NCBI RefSeq assembly: GCF_017963645.1
Contig: NZ_JAGMWN010000009.1
Coordinates: 62,001-126,000, forward strand
Source of the DNA: Marivibrio halodurans
Lineage (GTDB): Bacteria > Pseudomonadota > Alphaproteobacteria > UBA8366 > Aestuariispiraceae
Direction: 5' to 3'
DNA length: 64,000 nucleotides
Below the pieces are notes generated by a model. That model ran no database searches, was not told the DNA's origin, and was given only the letters and a program-made list of their open reading frames with translations. Each line of letters starts with the position of its first letter. Position 1 is the first letter of the stretch. Made by a program: the position numbers and the translations under genes. This document shows positions 1 to 8,561 of this stretch, piece after piece.

Positions 1-2223
1 GCGTTCCTGCGCAGCCCGGTCGCCCATGCGCGGCTGCTCGGCCTCGATCTGGAGGAGGCGCGCGCCATCCCCGGGGTCGTGGCGATCCTGACGCTCGCCG
101 ATCTGAAGGACGTGCTGACGGAGGAGCGTCTGCCGCTGCAATTCATCAGCAAGACACTGCCGCCGGACATTACCCCCTATGTCCTGGCGAAGGACGAGAT
201 GCTTTATGTCGGCGAGCCGGTCGCCGTCGTGCTGGCGGATAGCCGCGCGACCGCCGAGGACGCGGCAAGCATTATCGGCATCGACCTGGAGGAGATGACG
301 CCGGTCGGCGATCTGCGCGCGGCGGTCGAGCCGGACGCGCCGCCCGTCTGCAGCACGCGCGCCGGCAATGTCTGCGAGGCGTTCGAGGTCGGCTACGCCG
401 ATGTGGACGCGGCCTTCCGCGAGGCCGCGCACAGCGTCCGCCTGTCGATGAACCAGCATCGCGGCGGTGCCCACCCGATCGAGGGACGCGGTATCCTGGC
501 GGAACCGGATGCGGGCGGCGGGCTCGTGGTCCGCTCCTCGACCCAGCTCGCGCACGAGGCGCGGGCCTTCCTGGTCGCCTTGCTGGATCTGGACGAGAAC
601 CGCCTGCGCGTGGTGACGCCGGATGTCGGCGGCGGTTTCGGAGCGAAGTTCCTGCTCTATCCGGAGGAGGTGGTGGCCAGCGCCGCCGCGCTGCTTCTCG
701 GACGGCCGGTGAAGTGGATCGAGGATCGCCGGGAACATTTCCTGGCGGCGATCCAGGAACGCGATCAGCTCTGGGAGATCGAGGCCGCCTGCGACGCTGA
801 AGGGCGTCTTCTCGGGGTGCGCGGTTCGATGATCCACGATGCGGGCGCTTATGTGCCGCAAGGGATCAATCTCGCCTATAACGCGGTGACGGCCTATCCG
901 GGCCCCTATGTCCTGCCGGCCTATCACATGGATGTCCGGGTCGGGATGACCAACAAGGTTCCGACCATCCCGGTGCGTGGGGCCGGCTATCCGGAAGGCA
1001 CCTTCGCGATGGAGCGCACGCTGGACGCGCTGGCCGCGCGGGTCGGCATCGACCGTGTGGAAATCCGACGGCGCAATCTGGTGCCGGCCGAGTCCATCCC
1101 CTACGCGACGCCGCTGAAATCGCGTTCCGGCGCCGGAATCACCTATGACAGCGGGGATTTCCCCGCGCTTCTCGACCAGGTGTTGGAAGCGATCGATCAT
1201 GCCGGTTTCGAGGCGCGCCGCGCCGAGGCCGCGCGGGCCGGCCGCCGCCTCGGCATCGGGGTCGCCTGCGGCATCAAGGGCACGGGCCGCGGTCCCTATG
1301 AATCGGCGATCGTGCGCGTCGGCCGGTCCGGCAAGGTCACGGTCTTCACCGGCGCCATGCCGATGGGCCAGGGCTTGAAGACCGCGATGGCGCAGATCTG
1401 TGGCGACGCGCTCGGCCTGCCGCCGGACCGCATCGAGGTGATCTGCGGCGACACGGGCACGATTCCGCTTGGCATCGGCGGTTTCGCGAGCCGCCAGACG
1501 GTGGTCGCCGGGTCGTCCGTCGCGCGCGCCTCGGCGGCCGTGCGGGAAAAGGCGATCCGCATCGCCGCCCACCTGCTGGAAGCCGATGGCGGCGATATCG
1601 AACTGGTCGATGGGGAGGCCCGGGTGAAGGGCACCAATGTCGGCATCGATCTGCGCGCCATCGCGGCGAGCGCCCATGGCTCTCCCGGCTATGCCCTGCC
1701 GCCGGGCGTCGATCCGGGCCTGGAGGCGAGCGAGAATTTCATGCCGAAGGGCCTGACCTACGGCATGGGCGCGCACGCCGTGGAGGTCGCGGTGGACGAG
1801 GAAACCGGTCTCGTCACGCTCACCCGCTATGCCGTCGTCAATGATTGCGGGCGCGCGATCAATCCCCGGATGGTCGAGGCGCAAATCCATGGCGGCGTGG
1901 TCCACGGTATCGGCAACGCGTTGTTCGAATATATGGATTACGACGATCAGGCCCAGCCGGTTACCACGACGCTGGCCGATTACCTGATGGTGACGGCGCC
2001 GGAGGTGCCGCGCATCGATGTGCGTATCGCGGAATATCCAAGCCCGCTCAACCCCCTCGGCGTCAAGGGCGTGGGCGAGGCCGGGTGCCTGCCGGTGGCG
2101 CCGGCGATCGCCTCGGCGGTCGAGGATGCATTGGGTGTTCGCGAGGCGGCGATCCAGCGCGTGCCGCTCTCACCGCCGGATCTGATCGACTTGCTGCGGG
2201 CGCGGGCGGCGGACGCCGCCTGA
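1..2223 (+). CDS. Xanthine dehydrogenase/CoxL-family molybdopterin-binding subunit (5' partial)
   Basis: Large catalytic subunit of a molybdenum hydroxylase, which hydroxylates or oxidises carbon or aldehyde substrates with a molybdopterin-cytosine cofactor. The frame is already open at base 1 and encodes a family-typical FLRSPVAHAR segment before the first internal ATG, so the start lies left of the window. Visible are the glycine loop GGGFGAKF near residue 209 (window numbering), the active-site loop VRGAGYPEG near 325, and the C-terminal GVGEAG with the catalytic Glu near 693. The loop resembles the form II AYRGAGR type, not the AYXCSFR of true CO dehydrogenase, so the substrate is unknown. 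FAD and 2Fe-2S subunits would be expected upstream, outside the window. A CoxG-like gene converges from the right. Confidence 0.93.
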   Translation, partial: AFLRSPVAHARLLGLDLEEARAIPGVVAILTLADLKDVLTEERLPLQFISKTLPPDITPYVLAKDEMLYVGEPVAVVLADSRATAEDAASIIGIDLEEMTPVGDLRAAVEPDAPPVCSTRAGNVCEAFEVGYADVDAAFREAAHSVRLSMNQHRGGAHPIEGRGILAEPDAGGGLVVRSSTQLAHEARAFLVALLDLDENRLRVVTPDVGGGFGAKFLLYPEEVVASAAALLLGRPVKWIEDRREHFLAAIQERDQLWEIEAACDAEGRLLGVRGSMIHDAGAYVPQGINLAYNAVTAYPGPYVLPAYHMDVRVGMTNKVPTIPVRGAGYPEGTFAMERTLDALAARVGIDRVEIRRRNLVPAESIPYATPLKSRSGAGITYDSGDFPALLDQVLEAIDHAGFEARRAEAARAGRRLGIGVACGIKGTGRGPYESAIVRVGRSGKVTVFTGAMPMGQGLKTAMAQICGDALGLPPDRIEVICGDTGTIPLGIGGFASRQTVVAGSSVARASAAVREKAIRIAAHLLEADGGDIELVDGEARVKGTNVGIDLRAIAASAHGSPGYALPPGVDPGLEASENFMPKGLTYGMGAHAVEVAVDEETGLVTLTRYAVVNDCGRAINPRMVEAQIHGGVVHGIGNALFEYMDYDDQAQPVTTTLADYLMVTAPEVPRIDVRIAEYPSPLNPLGVKGVGEAGCLPVAPAIASAVEDALGVREAAIQRVPLSPPDLIDLLRARAADAA

Positions 2224-2267
2224 GGGCGCCCGCAGCGCCCGCGCGGGACCGTCGCCGTCGGCTTCCT

Positions 2268-2924
2268 TCAGCGCCCCCCGCCGAAAAGCCGACGCAGCCG
2301 CTGGCGCAGCAGCCAGAGCATCAATCGGAAGCCCGAGATCGGGGCGCTTTGCCGGGCTTGCCGCCTTGGTTCGGGGGGGGCGTCCGCCGGGGTGGTGGCC
2401 GGCGCGTCCTCCGCTGCCGCGGATTGGTTTTCCGGCTGTTTCCCGGGCTGGCCCGCCGGCTGGCTATCCGCGATTTCCTGGCGCAGATTGTCGGCGAACT
2501 GCCCGACCAGATGGTTGGCCAGATCGTTGATCATGCCGGAGCCCCGGCCGTATTGCGCGACCGATCCGGTGAGGTTCAGATTGGTGGTGATCCGGCATTC
2601 GGTCCGCGCGCCGTCCTCGGCGGGCTCCAGGGAGAACAGCACGTCGGCGCTCGCGCCGCCGCGTCCCTTGGTGTCGCGCCCTTCCGCCTTGACGGTGGCG
2701 CGCCAGTTCTCGCGATCGAGGTCGGTGATCCGCGCCTTGCCCTTGAAGGCCAGGAGGACCGGGCCGAGGCGGACCTGCACCTCGCCGTTATAGACGCGGG
2801 CCTCATCGTCCGCGCCGGTCAGCTTCGCGCCGGGCATGCAGGGCGCGATACGAGGGATATCCAACAGGACGTCCCAGGCTTCCGCCGGAGGCAGGGGGAC
2901 GGTGAATCGGCTCTCGATCTCCAT
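2268..2924 (-). CDS. CoxG-like SRPBCC family protein
   Basis: 218 residues. The N-terminal ~150 residues have the CoxG/SRPBCC pattern: an initial strand ESRFTVPLPPAEAWDVLLD, then the conserved IAPCMPGAKL and later GRGSGMINDLANHLVGQF. CoxG proteins help membrane recruitment or maturation of CoxL-type molybdenum hydroxylases, which fits the adjacent large-subunit gene. The tail is a Gln/Pro/Ala-rich linker followed by a basic amphipathic stretch (FRLMLWLLRQRLRRLF) that could touch the membrane. It lies 9 bp downstream of the aldehyde dehydrogenase gene on the same strand, probably one transcript. Family assignment is good; the functional link to the molybdoenzyme is inferred from context. Confidence 0.85.
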   Translation of the reverse strand: MEIESRFTVPLPPAEAWDVLLDIPRIAPCMPGAKLTGADDEARVYNGEVQVRLGPVLLAFKGKARITDLDRENWRATVKAEGRDTKGRGGASADVLFSLEPAEDGARTECRITTNLNLTGSVAQYGRGSGMINDLANHLVGQFADNLRQEIADSQPAGQPGKQPENQSAAAEDAPATTPADAPPEPRRQARQSAPISGFRLMLWLLRQRLRRLFGGGR

Positions 2925-2933
2925 GACTTTCCT

Positions 2934-4403
2934 CTAAAGCTTGATGTTGATGTTCTTGATGCGGGTGCTGTCGAGCAATTCGCCGATCCCTTCCTCGCGG
3001 CCCAGCCCGGATTGCTTGTAGCCGCCGAACGGGGCGCCGATGAAATGGGGGCCCGCGTGATTGACCCAGACATAACCTGCCTCGACCCGGCGTGCCGCCT
3101 TGTGGGCGGTCGCGAGGTCGCGGGTGAAGATGGCGGCGCTGAGGCCGTAGTCCGTATCGTTCACCTGGCGGAACATATCCTCTTCATCCTCCCATCGCAG
3201 GATGGAGAGAACCGGCCCGAAGATTTCCTCGCGCGCGATGCGCATCGTCATGTCGACATCGGCGAAGACGGTCGGGTCGATGAAGAATCCCTTCTCGAAC
3301 CCTGGGGCGTTCGACGGTCCGCCGCCATGGACGAGGCGCGCGCCGTCCTCCTTGCCGTATTCGATATAGCGCATGGTCTTGTCGAACTGGGCCCGGTTGA
3401 TCAAGGGGCCCATCGTCGTGGCCGGATCGGTCGGATCGCCGGGCCGATAGGCGGCGCAACCCGCGACGATCTTTTCCAGCACCGCGTCATGGTGGCTGGC
3501 ATGCAGGAATACCCGGCTGGTCGATCCGCAGGATTGGCCGGCCCAGGTCAGATTCATGCCGGCGACCGCGCCTTGCGCGATCGCCTCCGGATCCTGGTCG
3601 GGATAGGCGATGAGGGCGTTCTTGCCCCCCATCTCCAACCCCACCGGCTTCACCGTGTCGGCGGCGGCGCGCAGGATCGCCTTGCCGGTCGGCACGCTGC
3701 CGATCAGGGCCACCTTGGCGATGTCCGGGTGGGCGGAAAGCGCCGCGCCGCAGTCCCGCCCGCCGGGCAGGACGTTATAGACACCGGGCGGCAGGATATC
3801 CTCCTCGCGGATGATCTCCGCCAGCCGCAGGGCGGAAAGCGGCGCCTGCTCCGCCGGCTTGACGATCACCGTGTTGCCCGCGGCCATTGGCGCCGCGCAG
3901 CGCATGGTGGCGAACATGATGGGATGGTTATAGGCGATGATGCGGGCGACGACGCCGAGCGGCTCGCGCGTCGTGTAATCCAGGAAGCCGTCGCCGACGG
4001 GAATGGTCTCGCCCTTGATCTCCGTCACCAGCCCGGCGAAGAGCTCCAGCCCCCGCGCGCCGCTCTCGACATCGCGGTACATCTCAGCGACCGGGTTGCC
4101 GCAATCGATGGCGTCCAGCAGGGTGAGCTCCTCGCCATGCCGCCGCAAGGCATCCGCCAACGCGCGCAGACGATCGCCGCGCAATTGCGGCGACATCGCG
4201 GCCCAGCCCGGTTGCGCCGCCGACGCGGCGGCCACGGCGGCATCCACATCGGCCGCGCCGGCTTCGGCCGCGGAACCAAGGGAGGTTCCGGTCGCCGGGT
4301 TGATCAACGCCGTTTCCCGGCCCTCGCGCGCATCGTGGAAAGCGCCGCCATAGAATAGGCGCCGTTCACGGGGAAGCCGGTCCCTTGGCGATGAATCCGT
4401 CAT
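2934..4403 (-). CDS. Aldehyde dehydrogenase family protein (module A)
   Basis: NAD(P)-dependent aldehyde dehydrogenase of about 489 residues, the usual length. It has the cofactor-binding VIVKPAEQAPLSALRLAE, the general base in LEMGGK (Glu257) and the nucleophile in GQSCGS (Cys292). The start was set at 4403 because GGAGGG lies at good spacing upstream; an in-frame ATG at 4418 adds five residues. The gene is divergent from a ThDP-dependent enzyme gene with a 115-bp gap holding a 14-bp palindrome. A ThDP decarboxylase making an aldehyde and an ALDH oxidising it would be a natural pair. The aldehyde substrate cannot be read from sequence. Confidence 0.92.
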   Translation of the reverse strand: MTDSSPRDRLPRERRLFYGGAFHDAREGRETALINPATGTSLGSAAEAGAADVDAAVAAASAAQPGWAAMSPQLRGDRLRALADALRRHGEELTLLDAIDCGNPVAEMYRDVESGARGLELFAGLVTEIKGETIPVGDGFLDYTTREPLGVVARIIAYNHPIMFATMRCAAPMAAGNTVIVKPAEQAPLSALRLAEIIREEDILPPGVYNVLPGGRDCGAALSAHPDIAKVALIGSVPTGKAILRAAADTVKPVGLEMGGKNALIAYPDQDPEAIAQGAVAGMNLTWAGQSCGSTSRVFLHASHHDAVLEKIVAGCAAYRPGDPTDPATTMGPLINRAQFDKTMRYIEYGKEDGARLVHGGGPSNAPGFEKGFFIDPTVFADVDMTMRIAREEIFGPVLSILRWEDEEDMFRQVNDTDYGLSAAIFTRDLATAHKAARRVEAGYVWVNHAGPHFIGAPFGGYKQSGLGREEGIGELLDSTRIKNINIKL

Positions 4404-4462
4404 GGCGAGACCCTCCATGTTCCGGCCGGTGATTTCCGGCGTCTGGATTGCGATTGAATTTA

Positions 4463-4476
4463 ACTAACAAGTTAGT
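4463..4476. promoter_or_regulatory. 14-bp palindrome ACTAAC-AA-GTTAGT, candidate operator
   Basis: Perfect 6-2-6 inverted repeat in an AT-rich stretch between the divergent aldehyde dehydrogenase and ThDP-enzyme genes. Nearly the same sequence recurs at 7400-7413 just upstream of the first TRAP operon. The shape suits a dimeric repressor such as a TetR-family protein, but no TetR gene is visible in the window. Confidence 0.55.
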
Positions 4477-4518
4477 ACACTCATTGACCTGGGTAAAGCG
4501 TCACCGGGAGAAACGACA

Positions 4519-6228
4519 ATGTGGGGGTCGGACCTCATCGCGGAGACGATCCGCCGGCTCGGGTTCCGCTTCGCGGCGCTCAATCCCGGCGCGAGCTATC
4601 GCGGCCTGCATGATAGTCTCGTCAATCACGAGGGCGGACGGATCGACCTTCTGACCTGTCTGCATGACGAGCATGCGGTCGCGCTCGCCCATGGCTGGGC
4701 GAAGGTGACGGACGCGCCGGCGCTGGCGCTGCTGCATTCCAATGTCGGGCTGCTGCATGCGGCGATGGCGATCCACAATGCCTGGGTCGATCGGGCGCCG
4801 GTCGTCGTGCTGGGCGCGAGCGGCGCGATGGACGCGACCCGGCGCCGTCCCTGGATCGAATGGATCCATACCATGCAGGACCAGGCGGCCATCGTGCGCC
4901 CCTATACCAAATGGGACGACCAGCCGGGTTCCGCCGTCGCGGCGGCGCGGTCATTGGCGGAAGGGACGTTTCGCGCGGGCCACGCGCCGCGCGGACCGGT
5001 TTATGTCTGCATGGATGTGGCCTATCAGGAAACCGATATCCCGGACCCGCCCCCGGCGGAGACCTTGGCGCGTCTGCCGCGCATGGACCGCCCCGGCCCC
5101 TCGGCCGAACGGGTGGCGGAGGTCGCCCGGCTGCTGCGCGCGGCGGAGCGGCCGTTGCTCGTCTTCGGGCGGGTCTCGCGCGGGCTCGACGATTGGATGG
5201 CGCGGATCGCGCTGGTGGAGAAGCTGGGGGCCCGGGTCGTGACCGATCTCCGCTCCGCCGCCGCCTTTCCCACCGACCACCCGGCCCATGTCGGTGCGCC
5301 CGGTTTCGCGCCCGACCGCGACCAACAGGCGGCCTTGGAGGCGGCGGATATGATCCTCGCGCTCGACCCGATCGATCCGGCGACATTGTTGGCCGGGCGG
5401 CCGGGGACGGCGGTTCTGGCCTCCCTCGATCACGGCGCGCACCGTGGCTTCGTGAAGGATTCCCATGCCCTGCCCGGCGCGATCGACTGGATCGCGTGCG
5501 ATCCGGACGCGATGATATCGGCCCTGGCCGCGCATTGCCGTGGCGGATCGGAGGCGCCCGCACCGGGTGGAATCTGGTCCTCGGCGATGCCGGGGGGCGA
5601 CGCGGGCGGGGCGGAGAAGCCGCCGGCCCACGGTCTTGCCGCCGATGGGCCTTTCGCGCGCATGGCCCGGGCCCTGGAGCAGGTGCGCCGAACCATGCCG
5701 ATTACCCTGACGCGTCTGCCGCTGGGGTGGTGGGGCGGGCTTTTGCCGTTCCGCTATCCGCTCGACTATCTCGGTCGCGACGGAGGAGAAGGCTTGGCCT
5801 CCGGTCCCGGGATGGCGGTCGGGGCGGCGCTGGCGCTCAAGGACGGCGACCGGCTTCCGGTCGCGATCCTGGGCGACGGCGATTTCGTCATGGGGGCTTC
5901 CGCGCTTTGGACGGCCGCGAACAACCGTCTGCCGCTTCTGGTCCTGGTGGCGGCGAACGGTGTCTACGGCAATGATGTCGTGCATCAGCGTCGGGTGGCC
6001 GAAGCGCGGGGGCGGTCGCTCGAGTCCATATGGGTTGGTCAATGCCTGGACGATCCGGCGCTGGATATCGCCGGGATCGCGCGTGGGTTCGGTGCGTTGG
6101 AGGCGGTGCGTCGGGACGGCGAGGCCGCCGATCTGGAGGATGAAATCGCGCGTCTGGCCCAACGGGCACGGGCGGAGGACGGGGTCTGTGTGCTTGAAAT
6201 CCTGATGCCGGCGCGCACGCCGGGCTGA
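4519..6228 (+). CDS. Thiamine-diphosphate-dependent enzyme, acetolactate synthase/benzoylformate decarboxylase superfamily (module A)
   Basis: 569 residues, the normal length for three-domain ThDP enzymes. The N-terminal Pyr domain has the cofactor-activating glutamate at Glu51 in CLHDEHAVALAHGWA. A central domain follows, and the C-terminal PP domain carries the Mg/ThDP motif starting GDGDFVMG at residue 452 and ending in AANG. Substrate residues do not identify it as acetolactate synthase, and there is no regulatory subunit gene nearby. A 2-oxo-acid decarboxylase or carboligase role next to an aldehyde dehydrogenase is inferred. The start is preceded by CGGGAGA. The palindrome at 4463-4476 probably controls it. 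Confidence 0.85.
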   Translation: MWGSDLIAETIRRLGFRFAALNPGASYRGLHDSLVNHEGGRIDLLTCLHDEHAVALAHGWAKVTDAPALALLHSNVGLLHAAMAIHNAWVDRAPVVVLGASGAMDATRRRPWIEWIHTMQDQAAIVRPYTKWDDQPGSAVAAARSLAEGTFRAGHAPRGPVYVCMDVAYQETDIPDPPPAETLARLPRMDRPGPSAERVAEVARLLRAAERPLLVFGRVSRGLDDWMARIALVEKLGARVVTDLRSAAAFPTDHPAHVGAPGFAPDRDQQAALEAADMILALDPIDPATLLAGRPGTAVLASLDHGAHRGFVKDSHALPGAIDWIACDPDAMISALAAHCRGGSEAPAPGGIWSSAMPGGDAGGAEKPPAHGLAADGPFARMARALEQVRRTMPITLTRLPLGWWGGLLPFRYPLDYLGRDGGEGLASGPGMAVGAALALKDGDRLPVAILGDGDFVMGASALWTAANNRLPLLVLVAANGVYGNDVVHQRRVAEARGRSLESIWVGQCLDDPALDIAGIARGFGALEAVRRDGEAADLEDEIARLAQRARAEDGVCVLEILMPARTPG

Positions 6229-6269
6229 CAGCCACATGCGCGCCGACACGAAAGACGCCCGGCCGCGCC

Positions 6270-6297
6270 CGTTCCCAGCTCCCCGTTCCCAGTCCCC
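6270..6297. repeat. 14-bp imperfect tandem duplication
   Basis: CGTTCCCAGCTCCC followed directly by CGTTCCCAGTCCCC in the short gap between two convergent genes. It is probably slippage of no function. Confidence 0.4.
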
Positions 6298-6321
6298 AGC
6301 TTCCGTCCGCGGGTTCCCGGC

Positions 6322-7317
6322 TCAGATCTTGGTGAGTTCGAGGGTCGAGGGGGCGAACATTTCCTCGACCGTCACCCGACGCTCGGACAGCCCCTGGCGG
6401 TGGTGATAGCCGAGGAAGGTTTCCAGCACCTTTCGGTTCTCCTCGGCGCCGTAGCTCCAGAAATCCTCGCCCATCAATTCGACCGTCTGGTCCCGCTCCA
6501 TCACCGACCAGGGCAGGCTGACGAATAGATGGCCGATCTGGGACAATTCGTACATCGCATGCCGCTTCGCCTCCAGGAAGGCCTTGTAGAGATTGACCGC
6601 GACCCAGGGGTGATGCTCGTAGATCGAGCGGCGGATGCCGATCAGATGCATGATCGGGAATATTCCTGTACGCCGGTAATAGTCCTGCTCCGCGGCGCGG
6701 TAATCGGGGAACATCCGCGCGACGCCGGGCGTGCCTTTCAGGAAGCAGGAGGGCGCGCGCGCCGTGATGAGGGCGTCGATTTCCCCCGTCGCCAACATGT
6801 CGGAGAGGGTGCGTTCCGCCGGAATCGGCTTCAGGTCGATATCCCCGGGCAGGGCGATGGTCGAGCGTTCGGTTCGTCCGGGGTCTTCCAGCCCGCCCTG
6901 ACGCCAGGCGACGGACCGGGTGTCGACCCCATATTCATCCTCCAGGATACCGCGAATCCAGACCGTCGCCGTGATCTGATATTCCGGCAGGCCGATTACC
7001 TTGCCCTTCAAGTCGGCGGCGGTCTCGATACCCCGGTCGGTACGGATATAGATGCCGGAATGCCGGAACAGGCGCGAGACGAAGGCGGGGATGCCGACAT
7101 AGGGGCAGTCGCCGCGCGCGGTCAGCATGGTGAAACTGCTCATCGACAGTTCCGTCACATCGAATTCCTGGAACTTGAAGGCCCGATGGAACGCCTCCTC
7201 CGGTTCGAGCGCCGTCGGCAGGATTCGGCATCCATCGACCCGCGCGCGCCCATCCAGCACCGCCCGGCAGCGGTCGTAATCGCACACCGCGAGACTGAGT
7301 TCCAAGGCATCGGCCAT
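6322..7317 (-). CDS. 4,5-dihydroxyphthalate decarboxylase-like / ABC-type substrate-binding fold protein
   Basis: About 331 residues, with the layout of the Pht5/4,5-dihydroxyphthalate decarboxylase family, which is built on the periplasmic-binding-protein fold: ELSLAVCDYDRCRAVLDG at the start, then FDVTELSMSSF, LKGKVIGLPEYQ and an Asp-rich middle. No signal peptide is visible, so it is probably a cytoplasmic enzyme and not a transport protein, though such proteins are often annotated as binding proteins. The start at 7317 was chosen over 7380 because GGAGAAG lies just upstream. It is divergent from the TRAP binding-protein gene with a shared regulatory gap of about 120 bp. Confidence 0.72.
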   Translation of the reverse strand: MADALELSLAVCDYDRCRAVLDGRARVDGCRILPTALEPEEAFHRAFKFQEFDVTELSMSSFTMLTARGDCPYVGIPAFVSRLFRHSGIYIRTDRGIETAADLKGKVIGLPEYQITATVWIRGILEDEYGVDTRSVAWRQGGLEDPGRTERSTIALPGDIDLKPIPAERTLSDMLATGEIDALITARAPSCFLKGTPGVARMFPDYRAAEQDYYRRTGIFPIMHLIGIRRSIYEHHPWVAVNLYKAFLEAKRHAMYELSQIGHLFVSLPWSVMERDQTVELMGEDFWSYGAEENRKVLETFLGYHHRQGLSERRVTVEEMFAPSTLELTKI

Positions 7318-7373
7318 CCACGCTTCTCCATCCGTTTCGAACGTCCTTATCCGACGGACGTTACGTTGGTCCC

Positions 7374-7400
7374 TTGACACCGTTAAGAGTCATCTATTAA
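7374..7400 (+). promoter_or_regulatory. Candidate sigma-70 promoter of the first TRAP operon
   Basis: A consensus TTGACA at 7374-7379 is followed by TATTAA at 7395-7400 (15-bp spacer; the overlapping TTAACT would give 17). It lies immediately upstream of the palindrome at 7400-7413, so a bound repressor would block initiation. Confidence 0.5.
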
Positions 7401-7413
7401 CTAAATGGTTAGT
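7400..7413. promoter_or_regulatory. 14-bp palindrome ACTAAA-TG-GTTAGT, candidate operator
   Basis: Five of six arm positions pair, and it shares the ACTAAN-N2-GTTAGT frame with the palindrome at 4463-4476. It sits on the end of the -10 region of the TRAP operon, 27 bp before the start codon, a position suited to repression. Confidence 0.55.
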
Positions 7414-7439
7414 ATAAACATCAGAACAGGGGACTCAAT

Positions 7440-8429
7440 ATGAAACTGGGATCTGCAACACGCTTCGCATTCGCCGCGGCCGCGCTCTGCATGGCCGGCT
7501 TCACCTCGGCCCAGGCCGAGCCGGTGGAGATGAAGGCCGCCATCTATACCGGCACGCCGACCTCGCCGTTCCGCACCACCTTCGATGCCTTCGTGGAGTT
7601 CGCCAATGAACAGGGCACGGACGAGCTGAATATCGCCAGCGTGGTGGGGCCGGAAGCCATTCCGACCAACCAGCAGGCCCGCGCGCTCGCCGATGGTCTG
7701 GTCGATATCGTCGCCGCTCCGCCCAGCTATTTCGAGAATCTCGTCCCCGGTCTCGGCGGCATCAGCGCGCCGCGCGTGACCACGCAGGAGATGCGGACCA
7801 ACGGCGCCTTCGACGCCATCAACGAGTTCCTGGAGCCCGCCGGCATCCGGATGGTCGGCCTCTATGCGGGCGATGTATCCTTCCACATCTTCACCAACGA
7901 GCCGGTGCGCTCGCTGGATGACTTCAAGGGATTGCGTCTGCGCACGACCAACACGGTCAAGGCGCTCTTCAATGCGCTGGAGGCCGAGCCGCTTCAGATC
8001 AGCCGCGGCGAGATCTATACCGCGCTGGAGCGCGGCGTCGCCAACGGTTATTCCAACATCAACTCGGAACTCTACGGGTCGAGCTGGATCGAGGTGGCCA
8101 AGTATCGTGTCGGCCCCGGCTTCTATACCCCGAATATCGCGATCTTCATGAATCTCGAGCGTTATAACGGGTTGAGCGAGAAGCAGCGTGCCGTGATCGA
8201 GGCGGCCGGCCTCTATGTCGAGGGCGGGCCAAGCTGGGCCATGCAGGCGGCCGAGGAAGCCGCGATCGAACGCGCGGTGACCGAGGACGGGTTCGAGGTG
8301 ATCGATCTGCCCGAGGAGGACAGCGCGAAGTTCCTCGATATCGCCTATGAATCGACCTGGGAGCAGATCACGGAGCGGGCGCCCGAATTCAGCGCCAAGC
8401 TGAAGCCGCTTCTGCTCGGCCACGAGTAA
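7440..8429 (+). CDS. dctP: TRAP transporter solute-binding protein, DctP family (TRAP 1)
   Basis: 329 residues. The signal peptide is about 24 residues (a KLGSATRF basic start, hydrophobic core, cleavage after SAQA). The mature protein has the DctP pattern, including SLDDFKGLRLRTTNTVKALFNALEAEP and the ligand-contact region around YTALERGVANGYSN. It binds a carboxylate-type solute in the periplasm and delivers it to the DctQM membrane complex encoded next. Ligand identity is not predictable; the usual binding Arg of carboxylate TRAPs is probably in GLRLRTTN. A hairpin at 8452-8480 separates it from the permease genes. Confidence 0.92.
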   Translation: MKLGSATRFAFAAAALCMAGFTSAQAEPVEMKAAIYTGTPTSPFRTTFDAFVEFANEQGTDELNIASVVGPEAIPTNQQARALADGLVDIVAAPPSYFENLVPGLGGISAPRVTTQEMRTNGAFDAINEFLEPAGIRMVGLYAGDVSFHIFTNEPVRSLDDFKGLRLRTTNTVKALFNALEAEPLQISRGEIYTALERGVANGYSNINSELYGSSWIEVAKYRVGPGFYTPNIAIFMNLERYNGLSEKQRAVIEAAGLYVEGGPSWAMQAAEEAAIERAVTEDGFEVIDLPEEDSAKFLDIAYESTWEQITERAPEFSAKLKPLLLGHE

Positions 8430-8451
8430 GATCATCCGGTATTATCCTTGA

Positions 8452-8480
8452 CGGCGCCCGGCCTTTCCGGCCGGGCGCCG
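8452..8480 (+). other. Intercistronic hairpin between dctP and dctQ
   Basis: Perfect 12-bp stem (CGGCGCCCGGCC and its complement) with a 5-nt loop TTTCC and no T run. A second hairpin with an 8-bp stem (ACCCCGGA/TCCGGGGT) follows at 8510-8530. Such structures usually protect the upstream binding-protein mRNA or partly terminate, giving more binding protein than permease. Confidence 0.7.
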
Positions 8481-8561
8481 CGAGGTGCGGGGCGCGGACC
8501 CCGGCCCTGACCCCGGATCCGGTCCGGGGTGGGTTCCTCCGCGATGACGAGGGATGGACGG

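Noticed and set aside
1-2223. True (form I) carbon monoxide dehydrogenase
   Set aside because: The active-site loop reads VRGAGYPEG, close to form II, and not the AYXCSFR needed for CO oxidation.
1845-4358. Very long antisense or shifted open frames, here and at 18150-20246, 20853-23777 and 36757-38652
   Set aside because: They lie across well-supported genes on the other strand or in another frame, and their products are Arg/Gly/Ala-rich without family motifs, a normal side effect of high GC.
8529-8561. Upstream GTG 8529 or ATG 8544 as the TRAP 1 dctQ start
   Set aside because: The GTG lies within a hairpin and ATG 8562 has a well-spaced GAGGGA.
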